Assembly (NCBI GenBank): GCA_020851075.1
Contig: JADZDL010000203.1
Span: 1 to 60,618, forward strand
Origin: Planctomycetota bacterium
Lineage (GTDB): Bacteria; Planctomycetota; UBA1135; UBA2386
Length of the DNA: 60,618 bases
Direction: 5' to 3'
Shown here: piece after piece, positions 34,488 to 42,843 of the stretch
Numbering within the stretch: the stretch's first letter is position 1
How the letters are laid out: each line of letters opens with the position of its first letter
The notes under the pieces: generated by a model
The model's input: only the letters and a program-made list of their open reading frames with translations
What the model was told of the DNA's origin: nothing
Databases searched by the model: none
Made by a program: the position numbers and the translations under genes

Positions 34488-36982
34488 TGGTGGCAGTGTT
34501 GCGCACGCTGCTGGTGCTTGGCGGCCTGGCCGCGGTTGCGGCCGCGCAGGAGAAACTCTCCGTACAGGGCCCCAACCCGGCCACGGTTCGCCTCGGCGAT
34601 GCGTCGACCGTGATCCTGCGCATCGACGGTCGCACCGCCAATCCGCGGGCGCCGAAGTTGCCGACCGTGCCAGGCCTCACGCTCGAATTGTCGGCGCCAT
34701 CGACGAGCAGTCGTTCGTTCTTCGATGGTCGCAACCTCACCGAGCAGATGACGGTCGCCTACCAGCTGACGCTGCGGCCGCAACGCGAAGGTTCGTTCGT
34801 CGTGCCGCCGTTTTCGATCTGGACGGGCACGCGCGAGCAGAGCACCGAAGAGCTGCGCCTCGACGTGCGCCGCGACCTCAAGGGGGAGGAACTCGGCTGG
34901 ATCTCGGTCTCGGTCGAACCGCTGCGTGCCTACGTACACGAACCCTTGCGCGTGCACATCGACTTTGGCATCCAGCAAGGACTGCGGCTCGTCCAGGATG
35001 TCTTCGACCGCTATCGCTACCTCGATGTCGAGGTCCAAGCGCCGTGGCTGAAGGAGTTCCCAGGTGGTGAGCCGATCGCCCTGCCACAACCGGAAGGGGA
35101 TGTGCGGCTCGTCGTCGGCAATCGCGAGTTGTTCCGTGCCTTCTACAAAGATGGCGTCGAGCGCGCGGGGCAGAAGTGGCAGCGCTTCTCCTTTGATCGC
35201 GCCTACCTGCCCACGCAAACGGGCAAGATCGAACTTCCCGCCCCGATCCTGCGCTACCACGTGCTCACGCGCGAAGGGCAGCAGGACCTGTTTGGCCGGC
35301 CGCGCGGGCAGGTCAGCGACAACTTCTATGCGTTCGGCAAACCGATCACGATCGAGATCCTGCCGATTCCTGAAGCAGGCCGCCCGACGCCGTACTTTGG
35401 CGCCGTTGGGCGATTCCAGATCCAAGCGGCACTCGACAAGGACACCGTCAAGGTCGGCAGTTCCGTCAAGCTCACGCTGACCGTGACGGGCCAGGGCAAC
35501 TTCGAGTTCCTGCGTATGCCGACGATCGACGAGCTGCCGGGCTTCCACAAGCTCGGTCAGGCTGAAGCGAAGCGCGATGCCGACAAGGTCGTGGTCACCT
35601 ACGACTTCACGCCGCTGTCCGAGGCGGTGCACGAGGTCCCAGCGATCGAGTGGAACTACTTCGACACGACCCCGGGTGTGGAGAAGTTCGCCCTCGTGAA
35701 GACCTCGCCGTTGCCGCTCGTCGTGAAGCCGATTCCGAACGGCGAGACCTTGGCGCCGCTCGTGAACACCACCGTGAAGTCGGTCACGCCAGGGGTCGAT
35801 GACATCTTTGATCTGCCCGACTTCGCCGGACCTGCGGCCGAATTGCGGCGTGCACCCGCCTGGCTCGGCTGGCTCGCCGCGCTTGGCCCCTGGCTCCTCG
35901 CCGTGTTCGGGCTCGCTGCCTACAAGACGCTGCGGCGCCGCGCCGGGGACCTCGATGGCCAACGCGCGCGCGGGGCCCTGCGCACGTTCCGGAAGGCCCG
36001 CGCGGCTGGCGGCGAACCACTCGAAGCGCTCGCGGGCTACCTCGCCGATCGCCTCGGGGTGCCCGCCGCCGCCGTGATCCGGCCCGACCTCAGGGAACGC
36101 CTCGTACAAGCGCAACTCGAACCGGCCCTCGCCGCCGAAGTCGCCAACGCGATCGAGCAGGGCACGGCGGCGCGGTATGGCGGCGGCCAGGCGATCGATG
36201 GCCAACAAGTCGAGCAGCTCGTGCAGCGACTCGAAGGGGTGCGTTTTGGCGTGCGCGCGATCCTGCCGTGGTTGTTGTGGCCAATGCTCGCGATGGGGGC
36301 CCTTTGCCCCGACCTGCGCGCGCAGGCCGTTCCCGATGCGGTCGCGGCCAAGACCGCCTACCGCGCCGGCGACTACCGCACGGCGCTGCAGGGCTTCACG
36401 AAGGCCTTCGAGGTCACGGGCGACCGCCGTTACTGGCAGGCCCGTGGCAACTGCCACTATCGCCTCGGGGAACTGCCCGAAGCGCTGTGGGCCTACGAAT
36501 CGGCGCGGCTCGGCATTCCGCGCGATCCGGAACTGCTCGCCGACCTGCGGCTCGTGCGGCAGCAATTGCAACTCGAGCCGCGCGGCGAAGGGTTCCTCGC
36601 CGCACTTGCGACCCTGCGCGATCGACTGACGCCCAACGAACGGCTGCTGCTCTGCGCGCTCTGCATGGCGGGCGCGGCCGGTTGCCTGGTGCTCGGCTGG
36701 CGCCGCGTCGGCTGGCGTTGGATCGGCGTGTTGTTCCTCGTGCCGGGTTGCGCCATCGCGGCCGAAGTGCTGTGGCTCGGCCCGGCGCGGCCGCCGCTCG
36801 CGATTGCGCGGCAGGAGTTGCCGATCGTGTCCGAGCCGCGCGAAGGTCTGCAAGCGATCGCGGTGGTGCGCGCCGGCAAGGAACTCGAAGTGCTCGGCGG
36901 CGACCAGGGTGCGTTCGTGCGGGTCCAGGTCGGCGAACGCACCGGCTACGTGGCGCGCGAACGGCTCGCGATCGTGCGCTAA
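34484..36982 (+). CDS. batD: BatD-like protein fused to a BatE-like TPR/SH3 domain
   Basis: The 832-residue protein begins with a signal peptide (TLLVLGGLAAVAAAQ). The first 450 residues are the BatD type: tandem beta domains (NPATVRLGDASTVILRI, VGSSVKLTLTVTGQGNFEFL). A membrane helix (APAWLGWLAALGPWLLAVFGLAA) follows near residue 470. After a linker come a second helix, a TPR segment (KTAYRAGDYRTALQGFTKAF, ARGNCHYRLGELPEALWAYE), two more helices and a C-terminal SH3-like domain (VVRAGKELEVLGGDQGAFVRV). The latter half is the usual BatE, a separate gene elsewhere, so this is a BatD-BatE fusion. GTG 34484 or ATG 34487 are equally possible starts; the first overlaps the batC stop. Confidence 0.82.
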   Translation: MMVAVLRTLLVLGGLAAVAAAQEKLSVQGPNPATVRLGDASTVILRIDGRTANPRAPKLPTVPGLTLELSAPSTSSRSFFDGRNLTEQMTVAYQLTLRPQREGSFVVPPFSIWTGTREQSTEELRLDVRRDLKGEELGWISVSVEPLRAYVHEPLRVHIDFGIQQGLRLVQDVFDRYRYLDVEVQAPWLKEFPGGEPIALPQPEGDVRLVVGNRELFRAFYKDGVERAGQKWQRFSFDRAYLPTQTGKIELPAPILRYHVLTREGQQDLFGRPRGQVSDNFYAFGKPITIEILPIPEAGRPTPYFGAVGRFQIQAALDKDTVKVGSSVKLTLTVTGQGNFEFLRMPTIDELPGFHKLGQAEAKRDADKVVVTYDFTPLSEAVHEVPAIEWNYFDTTPGVEKFALVKTSPLPLVVKPIPNGETLAPLVNTTVKSVTPGVDDIFDLPDFAGPAAELRRAPAWLGWLAALGPWLLAVFGLAAYKTLRRRAGDLDGQRARGALRTFRKARAAGGEPLEALAGYLADRLGVPAAAVIRPDLRERLVQAQLEPALAAEVANAIEQGTAARYGGGQAIDGQQVEQLVQRLEGVRFGVRAILPWLLWPMLAMGALCPDLRAQAVPDAVAAKTAYRAGDYRTALQGFTKAFEVTGDRRYWQARGNCHYRLGELPEALWAYESARLGIPRDPELLADLRLVRQQLQLEPRGEGFLAALATLRDRLTPNERLLLCALCMAGAAGCLVLGWRRVGWRWIGVLFLVPGCAIAAEVLWLGPARPPLAIARQELPIVSEPREGLQAIAVVRAGKELEVLGGDQGAFVRVQVGERTGYVARERLAIVR

Positions 36983-36994
36983 CCCAAACCGCGA

Positions 36995-37210
36995 CTAACC
37001 CAGCATCTTCTTCGCGCGCAGGCCCGTCAGCAGCAGCAGGGCGCCGATGAGCAGGAACACGCCGGCGACGAGGTAGCGCAGCAGCCATTCGTTCCACAGC
37101 AGCATGAGGCCGAAGAAGATGGCGCCGCTGCCGAGGATCAGCAGCAGGGTGGGAAGCTGGGTGGGGAGTTGCGGCATTCCAGGCATGCCGCGGTTCAGAT
37201 TGATGTCCAT
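36995..37210 (-). CDS. Small membrane protein, two predicted helices
   Basis: The 71-residue product starts at the ATG at 37210. Two hydrophobic helices are visible (LLLILGSGAIFFGLMLLW and LVAGVFLLIGALLLLTGL), and the chain ends in RAKKMLG. A 21-residue longer start upstream would add a proline-rich segment and is less convincing. The function is unknown; its size and topology fit a small inner-membrane accessory protein. It converges with the BatD/E gene and is divergent from the lipoprotein at 37371. Confidence 0.65.
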   Translation of the reverse strand: MDINLNRGMPGMPQLPTQLPTLLLILGSGAIFFGLMLLWNEWLLRYLVAGVFLLIGALLLLTGLRAKKMLG

Positions 37211-37370
37211 GCGAAGGTGGGGCGTCGAGGGGTCGGCGGCGGGCCCGAACTCCGGACGCCGCCCCGCGAGCATGGCGGGTTCGGGGTCGCAGTTCCAGCC
37301 CGCACAACTCGGCCCCGAAGCATCGCGGAGGGCTCTGGAGCGGCAGGCGCCTGCCGGTTAGACCTAGGGG

Positions 37371-38321
37371 ATGGACCCCTTCCCGCTGGACGGCCACCGC
37401 GGCCGCATTGCGCTCTTCGCCCTCTCATGCCTGCTTGCCGCATGCGCGAGCACCGAAGCGAAGTGGAGCCCGGGCCAACTCGACCAGGTCCGGCTCGAGA
37501 AGTGCCGCCTCGCCGAGCGGGCCTACCGCGAGGAGACGCCGGACTATCCTGGCTTGCGCGACGATCTCGCCAAGGACCCCGTCGCCGCGAGCTGGTTTGT
37601 GCGCATGCTGATCCGCGACCTGTTCACGGTGCGCGAAGGCCGGCCGTTGGGTGAGGACCAGGACCTGATGCGCGCCGCGGCGAAGATCGAGGATCCCCTG
37701 GAAGTGCGCGCCCTGTCCGAAATCGGCGAGTTCGGCGCCGTTGCCGTGCCCACGGTGGTCAACGACCTGCTGCGGCATTCGCAGCCGCAGCCGCGCGAAC
37801 TCGGCATCGAGCTGTTGGCCAGGATCGGGCGACCGTCACTGCCGGCGCTTCGCGAGATGGCCCACGACGGCGAACCGCGCCATCGTCGCGCGGCGGGCCG
37901 GGCAATGGCGGCCGTCGGCATCGACACGGAGGTGATGGCGATGCTGACCGAGCTCGCCGCGGACCCCGACTTCACCGTTCGCGCCGACGCGCTGCGCAGT
38001 CTGCGCGGGGTCGGTGGAGCCCCGGCGGCAGCGTTGTTGCGCCGTTCCCTGAGCAGCGATTCCGACCCGTTCGTGCGTCGCCAGGCGGCTCTGTCCCTGG
38101 CGGCCTTTGTCGAGCTCGATTCGGCAAACGCAATCATCGAATACCTCGCCCGCTGCCAGCGGGAGGGGGACGAGCGCGGCGAGGACGCCGCACAGGAAGC
38201 CCTTTGTCAGTTGTCGGGCAAGGCCCGCGGGGCGGGCAAGAAGCGCGAGTATCCCCTGCTCGTGTGGCAGACCTGGGTCAGCACCTGGAAGCCCGAAGCG
38301 AAGCAGCCCGAACCGAAGTAG
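37371..38321 (+). CDS. HEAT-repeat lipoprotein
   Basis: The 316-residue protein has a signal peptide ending in the lipobox LAAC (ALSCLLAAC), so it is predicted to be lipid-anchored. The body has HEAT-like helical repeats: IGEFGAVAVPTVVNDLLRH, LGIELLARIGRPSLPALREMA, VRADALRSLRGVGGAPAAALL, VRRQAALSLAAFVELDS. These suggest a scaffold or protein-binding function in the envelope. No enzymatic motif is visible. The next gene starts only 12 bases after its stop, so the two are probably co-transcribed. Confidence 0.78.
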   Translation: MDPFPLDGHRGRIALFALSCLLAACASTEAKWSPGQLDQVRLEKCRLAERAYREETPDYPGLRDDLAKDPVAASWFVRMLIRDLFTVREGRPLGEDQDLMRAAAKIEDPLEVRALSEIGEFGAVAVPTVVNDLLRHSQPQPRELGIELLARIGRPSLPALREMAHDGEPRHRRAAGRAMAAVGIDTEVMAMLTELAADPDFTVRADALRSLRGVGGAPAAALLRRSLSSDSDPFVRRQAALSLAAFVELDSANAIIEYLARCQREGDERGEDAAQEALCQLSGKARGAGKKREYPLLVWQTWVSTWKPEAKQPEPK

Positions 38322-38333
38322 CGCGGAAACACT

Positions 38334-38864
38334 ATGGCCGAAGAATGGAAGATCCAGCGCGACCGCAAGGGCTGTGAAAAGCCTGGTTGCCCGCTGCCGA
38401 CCAGCAAGTCCTACTTTGCGGTGCTCGAGTGGCCCGCCTGCATGCGCCGCGATCTGTGCGACGCGTGTTTCACCGACTACGAACGCAAATGCGAAGGCAG
38501 TGAGCCGCCGATCTTCTGGCGCGCGATGCGCAAGTCCACGGGCAGCAAAGAACCGGTGCTCGACCTCGTGTCGCTGCGCATGCTGTTTGATCGCCTGGCC
38601 AGCGTCGAAGACGAACGCGCGCGCGCGCTGCGCTACTTCTGCGCTTTGTTGCTGCTGCGCAAGCGCGTGCTGCGCATGGTGCGTCCCCGCAACGCCGAGC
38701 AGGAGCGCGCGGACCTCGTCGTCGTCGATCCGAAGGTGAAGGACTGCGAGCCCATCCTGCTGTTTGCGCCCGCGATCGACCTCGACAATCTGGGCGCGCT
38801 GAAGGAAGAGCTGATGGCGGCGATCGGCGAAGAGACGGCGAAGGACGCTGCCGATCCGCAGTGA
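38334..38864 (+). CDS. Predicted zinc-ribbon-like cysteine-rich protein, unknown function
   Basis: The 176-residue protein has an N-terminal cysteine cluster (KGCEKPGCPLP, then CMRRDLCDACF and YERKC) that fits zinc binding. A helical region (LRMLFDRLASVEDERARALRYFCALLLLRKR) and a short C-terminal beta part (DLVVVDPKVKDCEPILLF) follow. I do not recognise a named family. No signal peptide is present, so it is cytoplasmic. The ATG sits 12 bases after the lipoprotein stop, so the two genes form a probable operon. Confidence 0.6.
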   Translation: MAEEWKIQRDRKGCEKPGCPLPTSKSYFAVLEWPACMRRDLCDACFTDYERKCEGSEPPIFWRAMRKSTGSKEPVLDLVSLRMLFDRLASVEDERARALRYFCALLLLRKRVLRMVRPRNAEQERADLVVVDPKVKDCEPILLFAPAIDLDNLGALKEELMAAIGEETAKDAADPQ

Positions 38865-38980
38865 TGGATTTGTTGGGGCCTTGCATCTCCCAGTGTGTGT
38901 CATGGAGCAGTCGGTATCGGGGGCGAGCATTGTTCGGTAAGGCGCTGGCGGCGCGCCGTCGGCGAATCTCACAATTCTCG

Positions 38981-39007
38981 TTGACATCCCCCCCCCTGTT
39001 GTAGTTT
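38981..39007 (+). promoter_or_regulatory. Candidate promoter of the low-G+C gene pair
   Basis: TTGACA at 38981-38986 is followed 15 bases later by TAGTTT (39002-39007). The start would lie near 39014, almost at the ATG of the gene at 39015, implying a leaderless or near-leaderless transcript. The spacing is shorter than the usual 16-18, so this is only a candidate. Confidence 0.35.
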
Positions 39008-39014
39008 TCAGGGC

Positions 39015-39785
39015 ATGTTGCGCTCGATTGCGATGGCTGTGGGGTTGGTCGCTGCTATACCCTGTTTGGTGGCCCAGGATCGCCCTTTTCTTCCGACTCC
39101 CCAGGATGGCTTTCCTCCTCTGCAAAATGTTGCGGGAAGCAACGATGAGCGAGGTGCTGTGGATAGCGCTTTGGATCTACTCACTCAAATGAGGGTCGAA
39201 TGCAACCACCTGTCTGGTGTCTCCAAGATTTCCTCTGGCGACATCGCGTTGCTTCGCGATCTTCACAATAGCCGTCTCATTACCAAGAGTGGATTCCTGG
39301 GGAAAGACGCGGGGGCTGCGGACACCGTGGCGAGGACCACGCACGAGGCGCAGGCTCCTGATGGTAGTCGCGTATACACAGGGGCAAAGGGCAACGGGAT
39401 TGGGCTCAATCCAGACTTGTTTCACCTTGTGGGCGGTGAGATGTGCTACGGCACGGCCCGAACGGCCAGGGCTTGTCGCATTCAGCTTGCTGCGATTCTC
39501 TATGGGGAAGTCGCTCATCAGAATCTGAGGTGCCGATTTGGGGCGCTTTCCGGGAATCCTAAGGCGGACCCGCCTGGAACGCCCGGTCAACAAACGGAGC
39601 CTCAAAACAAGGAGAATCTCAGGAAGTCCGAGGTTGATGCGGCGCAGCGTGCGATTGACTTGTTGGTGTATGCTATTGAGTGCTTTAATAGCCAGCTGTT
39701 ACCTCCCTTGTCTGCAGAAGAATTGAGTGACCTGCAAGACACAATCAAGAGTCTTGAGGGCTTCAAGAAGGCGAATGGTGGATAG
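39015..39785 (+). CDS. Secreted protein of unknown function (low-G+C gene)
   Basis: The 256-residue protein has a signal peptide (MAVGLVAAIPCLVAQ) cleaved near residue 21. The mature part has GIGLNPDLFHLVGGEMCYG (128-146), IQLAAILYGEVAHQN (156-170) and a terminal helix (QRAIDLLVYAIECFNSQLL). The GEVAH stretch (164-168) lines up loosely with the zincin HExxH motif, but the first His is Gly, so a metalloprotease call is not supported. G+C is clearly lower than in the flanks: 31 of 60 bases at 39121-39180. The next gene begins five bases after its stop, so the pair is co-transcribed. Confidence 0.55.
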   Translation: MLRSIAMAVGLVAAIPCLVAQDRPFLPTPQDGFPPLQNVAGSNDERGAVDSALDLLTQMRVECNHLSGVSKISSGDIALLRDLHNSRLITKSGFLGKDAGAADTVARTTHEAQAPDGSRVYTGAKGNGIGLNPDLFHLVGGEMCYGTARTARACRIQLAAILYGEVAHQNLRCRFGALSGNPKADPPGTPGQQTEPQNKENLRKSEVDAAQRAIDLLVYAIECFNSQLLPPLSAEELSDLQDTIKSLEGFKKANGG

Positions 39786-39789
39786 TATC

Positions 39790-41334
39790 ATGAGTATCAC
39801 AATGAAGTTCGTGACGTCTCTGTTCCTTGTCGCGCCCTTGCTCGCCCAGGGGCAGGGTCTTGCACCGCGTGCCTACCGGAGTGTCCTCAGTAGGATCGAT
39901 GTGGGAGGTGTGTCGACAGCGCTGAATGTAATGTATGAAGACGGGCAGCCGGCGGTGGTGAAGTGGGGGCGTGCCGGCGATACTCTGTCAGCTGTGATGC
40001 CGTTCGAGCGAGTAGGGAGTGTGCAGAAGCTGCCAGGGAACCAGGTGCTCGTTAGTGGCGCGTCTACGGCAACGCCTCCGACTGGCTATATCCTTCGATT
40101 GGAGCTGGACCAGTCCTCTGGAATCGTCGTGCGAGAAACGAGTGTGATACCTGGCGTCGACCCCCTTGCGGTCGCTTGGGACGCGAGCCTGCCGTATTTG
40201 CTTGTCTGTGACTTTGCATCGAGTTCATTGCTCTATGCTCCCTTCCTTCCATCGGCAATTGCGTCGCTGTCGGTGCTGCCCCCGGCGGCTTCCTATACCC
40301 TCGCGTTGACTGAGCAGGAATGTCCTCATTTAGCGGGTCATTCTTCGCATCTCTGGTCTTCCGGAGGAAGCTTTCGGCTTACGCAGGGCAAGTGGTCAGT
40401 GCCGTATTTCATTCAGTATGTGCAAGGAGTTTGGACGGCGCAGTCTGGCTCGATTGCCCAGTCCAATCTGTGGCATGCGGATGCTGCTCCAGGTCATTCC
40501 CTGCCTTTGAAGGTGATGTCTATGGCTTCTGCCATGGGACCTTCGGGTGCCTTTCAGGTGATTCACGACGCGACCGGTGATGTTGCGGCTAGCGGGTCTG
40601 TAGCGAGTGCGCAGTCGTGGGCGCAGGTGGGCCCGGTGGCGATGTTTTATGAGCGGCCCGGGGACGCATTTCATGTGGCTGGGGCGATGTCTGCTGACAG
40701 CTGGTCGTTTCGACCACTGCTTCGCTACGGTACGCCAGAGATCGACGCCGATGTGATTCCTGGTGGAGTTGAGGTTTCTGCTGGCTCGCTGCGTGTGGGG
40801 AGCCCTGCTGCCATGTTCTGGGCTCCAACCACACTTCCTCAGATTGGTGCTGGGGCCCGTGCGGCCACGCCTGTCGAGTTGCAGGCTTACCTTCTGGTTG
40901 GCTTCAACTCGCGAGGCGTTGGCGCTCCTCCTGATCCGATCGTGGGTTCGGGGGCGTCGGCTCGGCTGCAGTTTAGCTCTGCGTTGTCGGTTGCTCACTC
41001 GCAGTATTGGAATACCCAGTACTGTGGAGCCAGCTTGGCGGTGCCTGCAGACTCTGGGCTGGAGGGCCTTATCATCCTCTTCCAGTGGGCATTCGTTAGT
41101 CCAGGGAACCCGAATCGACTGGTGTATTCGGGCATTGGCGGGGCCCGGATCGCCGCCGCCGGTCAAGCCGGTGGATTCATGCAGTCGTCTGCCGCCTCTG
41201 GCCAAGGGCCTAATATGGGGGTGACTAGCGCGGCGGCCCGACGACGTGCTTTCGAGAGCTGGATGTCGACCGACCCTCGAGTGGTTACGCCGGGGTCGGC
41301 GACGTTTGTGCTTCTTCGAAGTGGTGGGAGCTGA
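39790..41334 (+). CDS. Secreted beta-rich protein of unknown function (low-G+C gene)
   Basis: The 514-residue protein has a signal peptide (KFVTSLFLVAPLLAQGQ). The first half reads like a beta-propeller or quinoprotein-like fold: RVGSVQKLPGNQVLVSGAS, DPLAVAWDASLPYLLVCDF, SSHLWSSGGSFRLTQGKWSV. The C-terminal third (GLEGLIILFQWAFVSPGNPNRLVYSG) resembles the beta-sandwich ends of other secreted proteins in the window, although weakly. No catalytic motif was found. It follows the previous gene by four bases and shares its lower G+C and codon choice. The ATG at 39790 gives the signal peptide directly; an in-frame ATG at 39775 is possible. Confidence 0.55.
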   Translation: MSITMKFVTSLFLVAPLLAQGQGLAPRAYRSVLSRIDVGGVSTALNVMYEDGQPAVVKWGRAGDTLSAVMPFERVGSVQKLPGNQVLVSGASTATPPTGYILRLELDQSSGIVVRETSVIPGVDPLAVAWDASLPYLLVCDFASSSLLYAPFLPSAIASLSVLPPAASYTLALTEQECPHLAGHSSHLWSSGGSFRLTQGKWSVPYFIQYVQGVWTAQSGSIAQSNLWHADAAPGHSLPLKVMSMASAMGPSGAFQVIHDATGDVAASGSVASAQSWAQVGPVAMFYERPGDAFHVAGAMSADSWSFRPLLRYGTPEIDADVIPGGVEVSAGSLRVGSPAAMFWAPTTLPQIGAGARAATPVELQAYLLVGFNSRGVGAPPDPIVGSGASARLQFSSALSVAHSQYWNTQYCGASLAVPADSGLEGLIILFQWAFVSPGNPNRLVYSGIGGARIAAAGQAGGFMQSSAASGQGPNMGVTSAAARRRAFESWMSTDPRVVTPGSATFVLLRSGGS

Positions 41335-41403
41335 GTCTGGCCCTCGCACTGGGAGTTTTCACCGCGGGTGTCGTGGTCTGCCGCCGCACGAGATGTCCTC
41401 TGT

Positions 41404-41997
41404 TCAGCGCCAGCTGATATCCCAGAGCAGTTCTTCGCCGGCCTCGAGCACGGCCTTCACCGGCAGCACGAGGTGCGCGCGCTTGCGTTCGTGGGCCGCC
41501 TCGACGCCGCGGCCGGTCGGGTTCACGTCCGAGGTCACGACCTCCCCGGGCACGTTGATCTCGAGGCGGATCGCCTGGCCGATCTCGTCGGTGCGCCCGG
41601 TCGGGTCGTAGACCTTGGCCATGTCCTGGCGCGCCTTCAGCTCGGGAACGAGCGCCTTCACCCACTCGACGGCCGGGCCGCGCTGCACGTAGACGCGCAG
41701 GTGGGGTTGGTCGTCGCCGAGCCGGGGCGAGAAGCGCAGGCCGCCGTCGCCGATCTTGAGGTCGCCGAGCTGCTGGAAGGTGCCCTGGGCGCACTGCAGC
41801 GACGCCCGCGCGGTCCAGTTGGCGCCTTGGGTGCGCGCTTCGGCGGCGATGGGGGTCTTGCGATCGACGAGGGAGCGCATGGTCACCGTGCCGGAGCCGT
41901 CCTTGGCCAGGGTGATGTGCACGCCGACCAGTTCGCCGCCGGAGCAGGCGGGGAGGAGCAGGGACGCGGTGAGGAGGAGGCTTGGCAGGAGGCGCAT
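41404..41997 (-). CDS. Lipoprotein of unknown function
   Basis: The 197-residue product begins with a lipoprotein signal (LLPSLLLTASLLLPACSGG, lipobox LPAC). The mature part starts LVGVHITLAKDGSGTVTMRSL, a beta-rich opening like those of LppM/DUF3153-type lipoproteins, and ends in WDISWR. It has no enzyme signature. The gene is divergent from mraZ, so its promoter must share the 288-base gap with the dcw promoter. The earlier ATG at 42072 would add a 25-residue tail before the signal and is rejected. Confidence 0.7.
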   Translation of the reverse strand: MRLLPSLLLTASLLLPACSGGELVGVHITLAKDGSGTVTMRSLVDRKTPIAAEARTQGANWTARASLQCAQGTFQQLGDLKIGDGGLRFSPRLGDDQPHLRVYVQRGPAVEWVKALVPELKARQDMAKVYDPTGRTDEIGQAIRLEINVPGEVVTSDVNPTGRGVEAAHERKRAHLVLPVKAVLEAGEELLWDISWR

Positions 41998-42173
41998 GGG
42001 GGTCACGTGGATCGGGGAGACGGGGCGTCGGGTTGGTCCGTTGGGCGTTCGGTAGGGCGGATTCTGCGTCACGAAGCCGGAATTTCTCAGTGGCGGTCCA
42101 CTTTCGCGGACCGCAGCCGGTGGTGGGCATTCTCGCCGAAAAGCCCCAAGGGAGCTACTGGACAGAGAGTTTT

Positions 42174-42230
42174 GTGGTGGGGAGTGGTGTGAACGTGGTG
42201 TTGCGTGGTGTCAAAGGGTTGACAGTGGGT
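42174..42230 (+). promoter_or_regulatory. Probable MraZ operator: GTGGTG boxes at about 10-bp spacing
   Basis: GTGGTG occurs at 42174, 42184, 42195 and 42205, and GTGGGT at 42225; a degenerate AGGGT at 42215 fills the phase. The roughly 10-bp period puts the boxes on one DNA face. MraZ is known to bind short G-rich direct repeats with this spacing upstream of its own gene. The array surrounds the candidate -35 element at 42219, so binding would probably block transcription of the dcw cluster. Confidence 0.7.
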
Positions 42231-42246
42231 GTTGCTTCGCTAGGCT
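42219..42246 (+). promoter_or_regulatory. Candidate sigma-70-type promoter of the dcw cluster
   Basis: A perfect TTGACA (42219-42224) is followed after 16 bases by TAGGCT (42241-42246), a weak -10 element sharing three bases with TATAAT. Transcription would start near 42253, leaving a leader of about 33 bases before the mraZ ATG. Confidence 0.5.
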
Positions 42247-42285
42247 TCGACATCGACAGGGCGCTGCAGACCCAGTCCATGCGAA

Positions 42286-42762
42286 ATGGCGACCTACTAC
42301 GGCAGCTCGGAACACGGCTTGGATGACAAGGGCAGGTTGATCCTGCCCAGCCGCATCCTCGACGAAGTCCCGAAAAGCCAGTGGAAGTTCCACCTGACCG
42401 CCGGGCTGGACCGCTGCTTGCTCCTGCACGACTCCGAAGGGTTCAAGGAACTTGTCGACCGGATCGGTCGGGCCGTACCTGGCAGCCGCGGCCACCGCGC
42501 CCTGTGCCGACGGTTCCTTGGTCACTCGGAGGAAGTCGTGCCTGACGGCAATCGACGGATTCGCATCCCCGAGCCGTTGCTCAAGTACGCGGGCATCGAA
42601 CCGAGTCAGTCCGTGACGCTGGTTGGCCTCGGCCGGGTCTTCGAGATCTGGTCGCCGGCAAACCTCGGCACGGCACTGGTCGAGGCGACGTCCGAGGAAG
42701 AGATGCTCTTTGCAAGTTTGATCGAGCCAACCAAGCCATCGGCGCCCAACAGCGGGTCCTGA
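42286..42762 (+). CDS. mraZ: Transcriptional regulator MraZ
   Basis: The 158-residue protein matches MraZ, with two SpoVT/AbrB-like halves. The first contains GSSEHGLDDKGRLILPSRILDEV, with the DxKGR motif, and the second SEEVVPDGNRRIRIPEPLLKYAGI. MraZ forms octameric rings that bind direct repeats upstream of the dcw cluster and repress it. It is the first gene of the cluster, and candidate boxes lie just upstream (42174-42230). The C-terminal tail (EEMLFASLIEPTKPS) is slightly longer than usual. The ATG at 42286 gives the conserved N-terminus. Confidence 0.95.
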   Translation: MATYYGSSEHGLDDKGRLILPSRILDEVPKSQWKFHLTAGLDRCLLLHDSEGFKELVDRIGRAVPGSRGHRALCRRFLGHSEEVVPDGNRRIRIPEPLLKYAGIEPSQSVTLVGLGRVFEIWSPANLGTALVEATSEEEMLFASLIEPTKPSAPNSGS

Positions 42763-42843
42763 TCGCAAGCGGCGAAACGTGCTAGCACCCCGGTCAGGGT
42801 GTCTGTTCTGCGACTGCTGTCGGGTGGTCAAGGGAAGTAGCGC

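Noticed and set aside
39506..39520. Possible zinc metalloprotease motif in the secreted protein at 39015
   Set aside because: The stretch reads GEVAH, so the first metal-binding His is replaced, and no third ligand is obvious.
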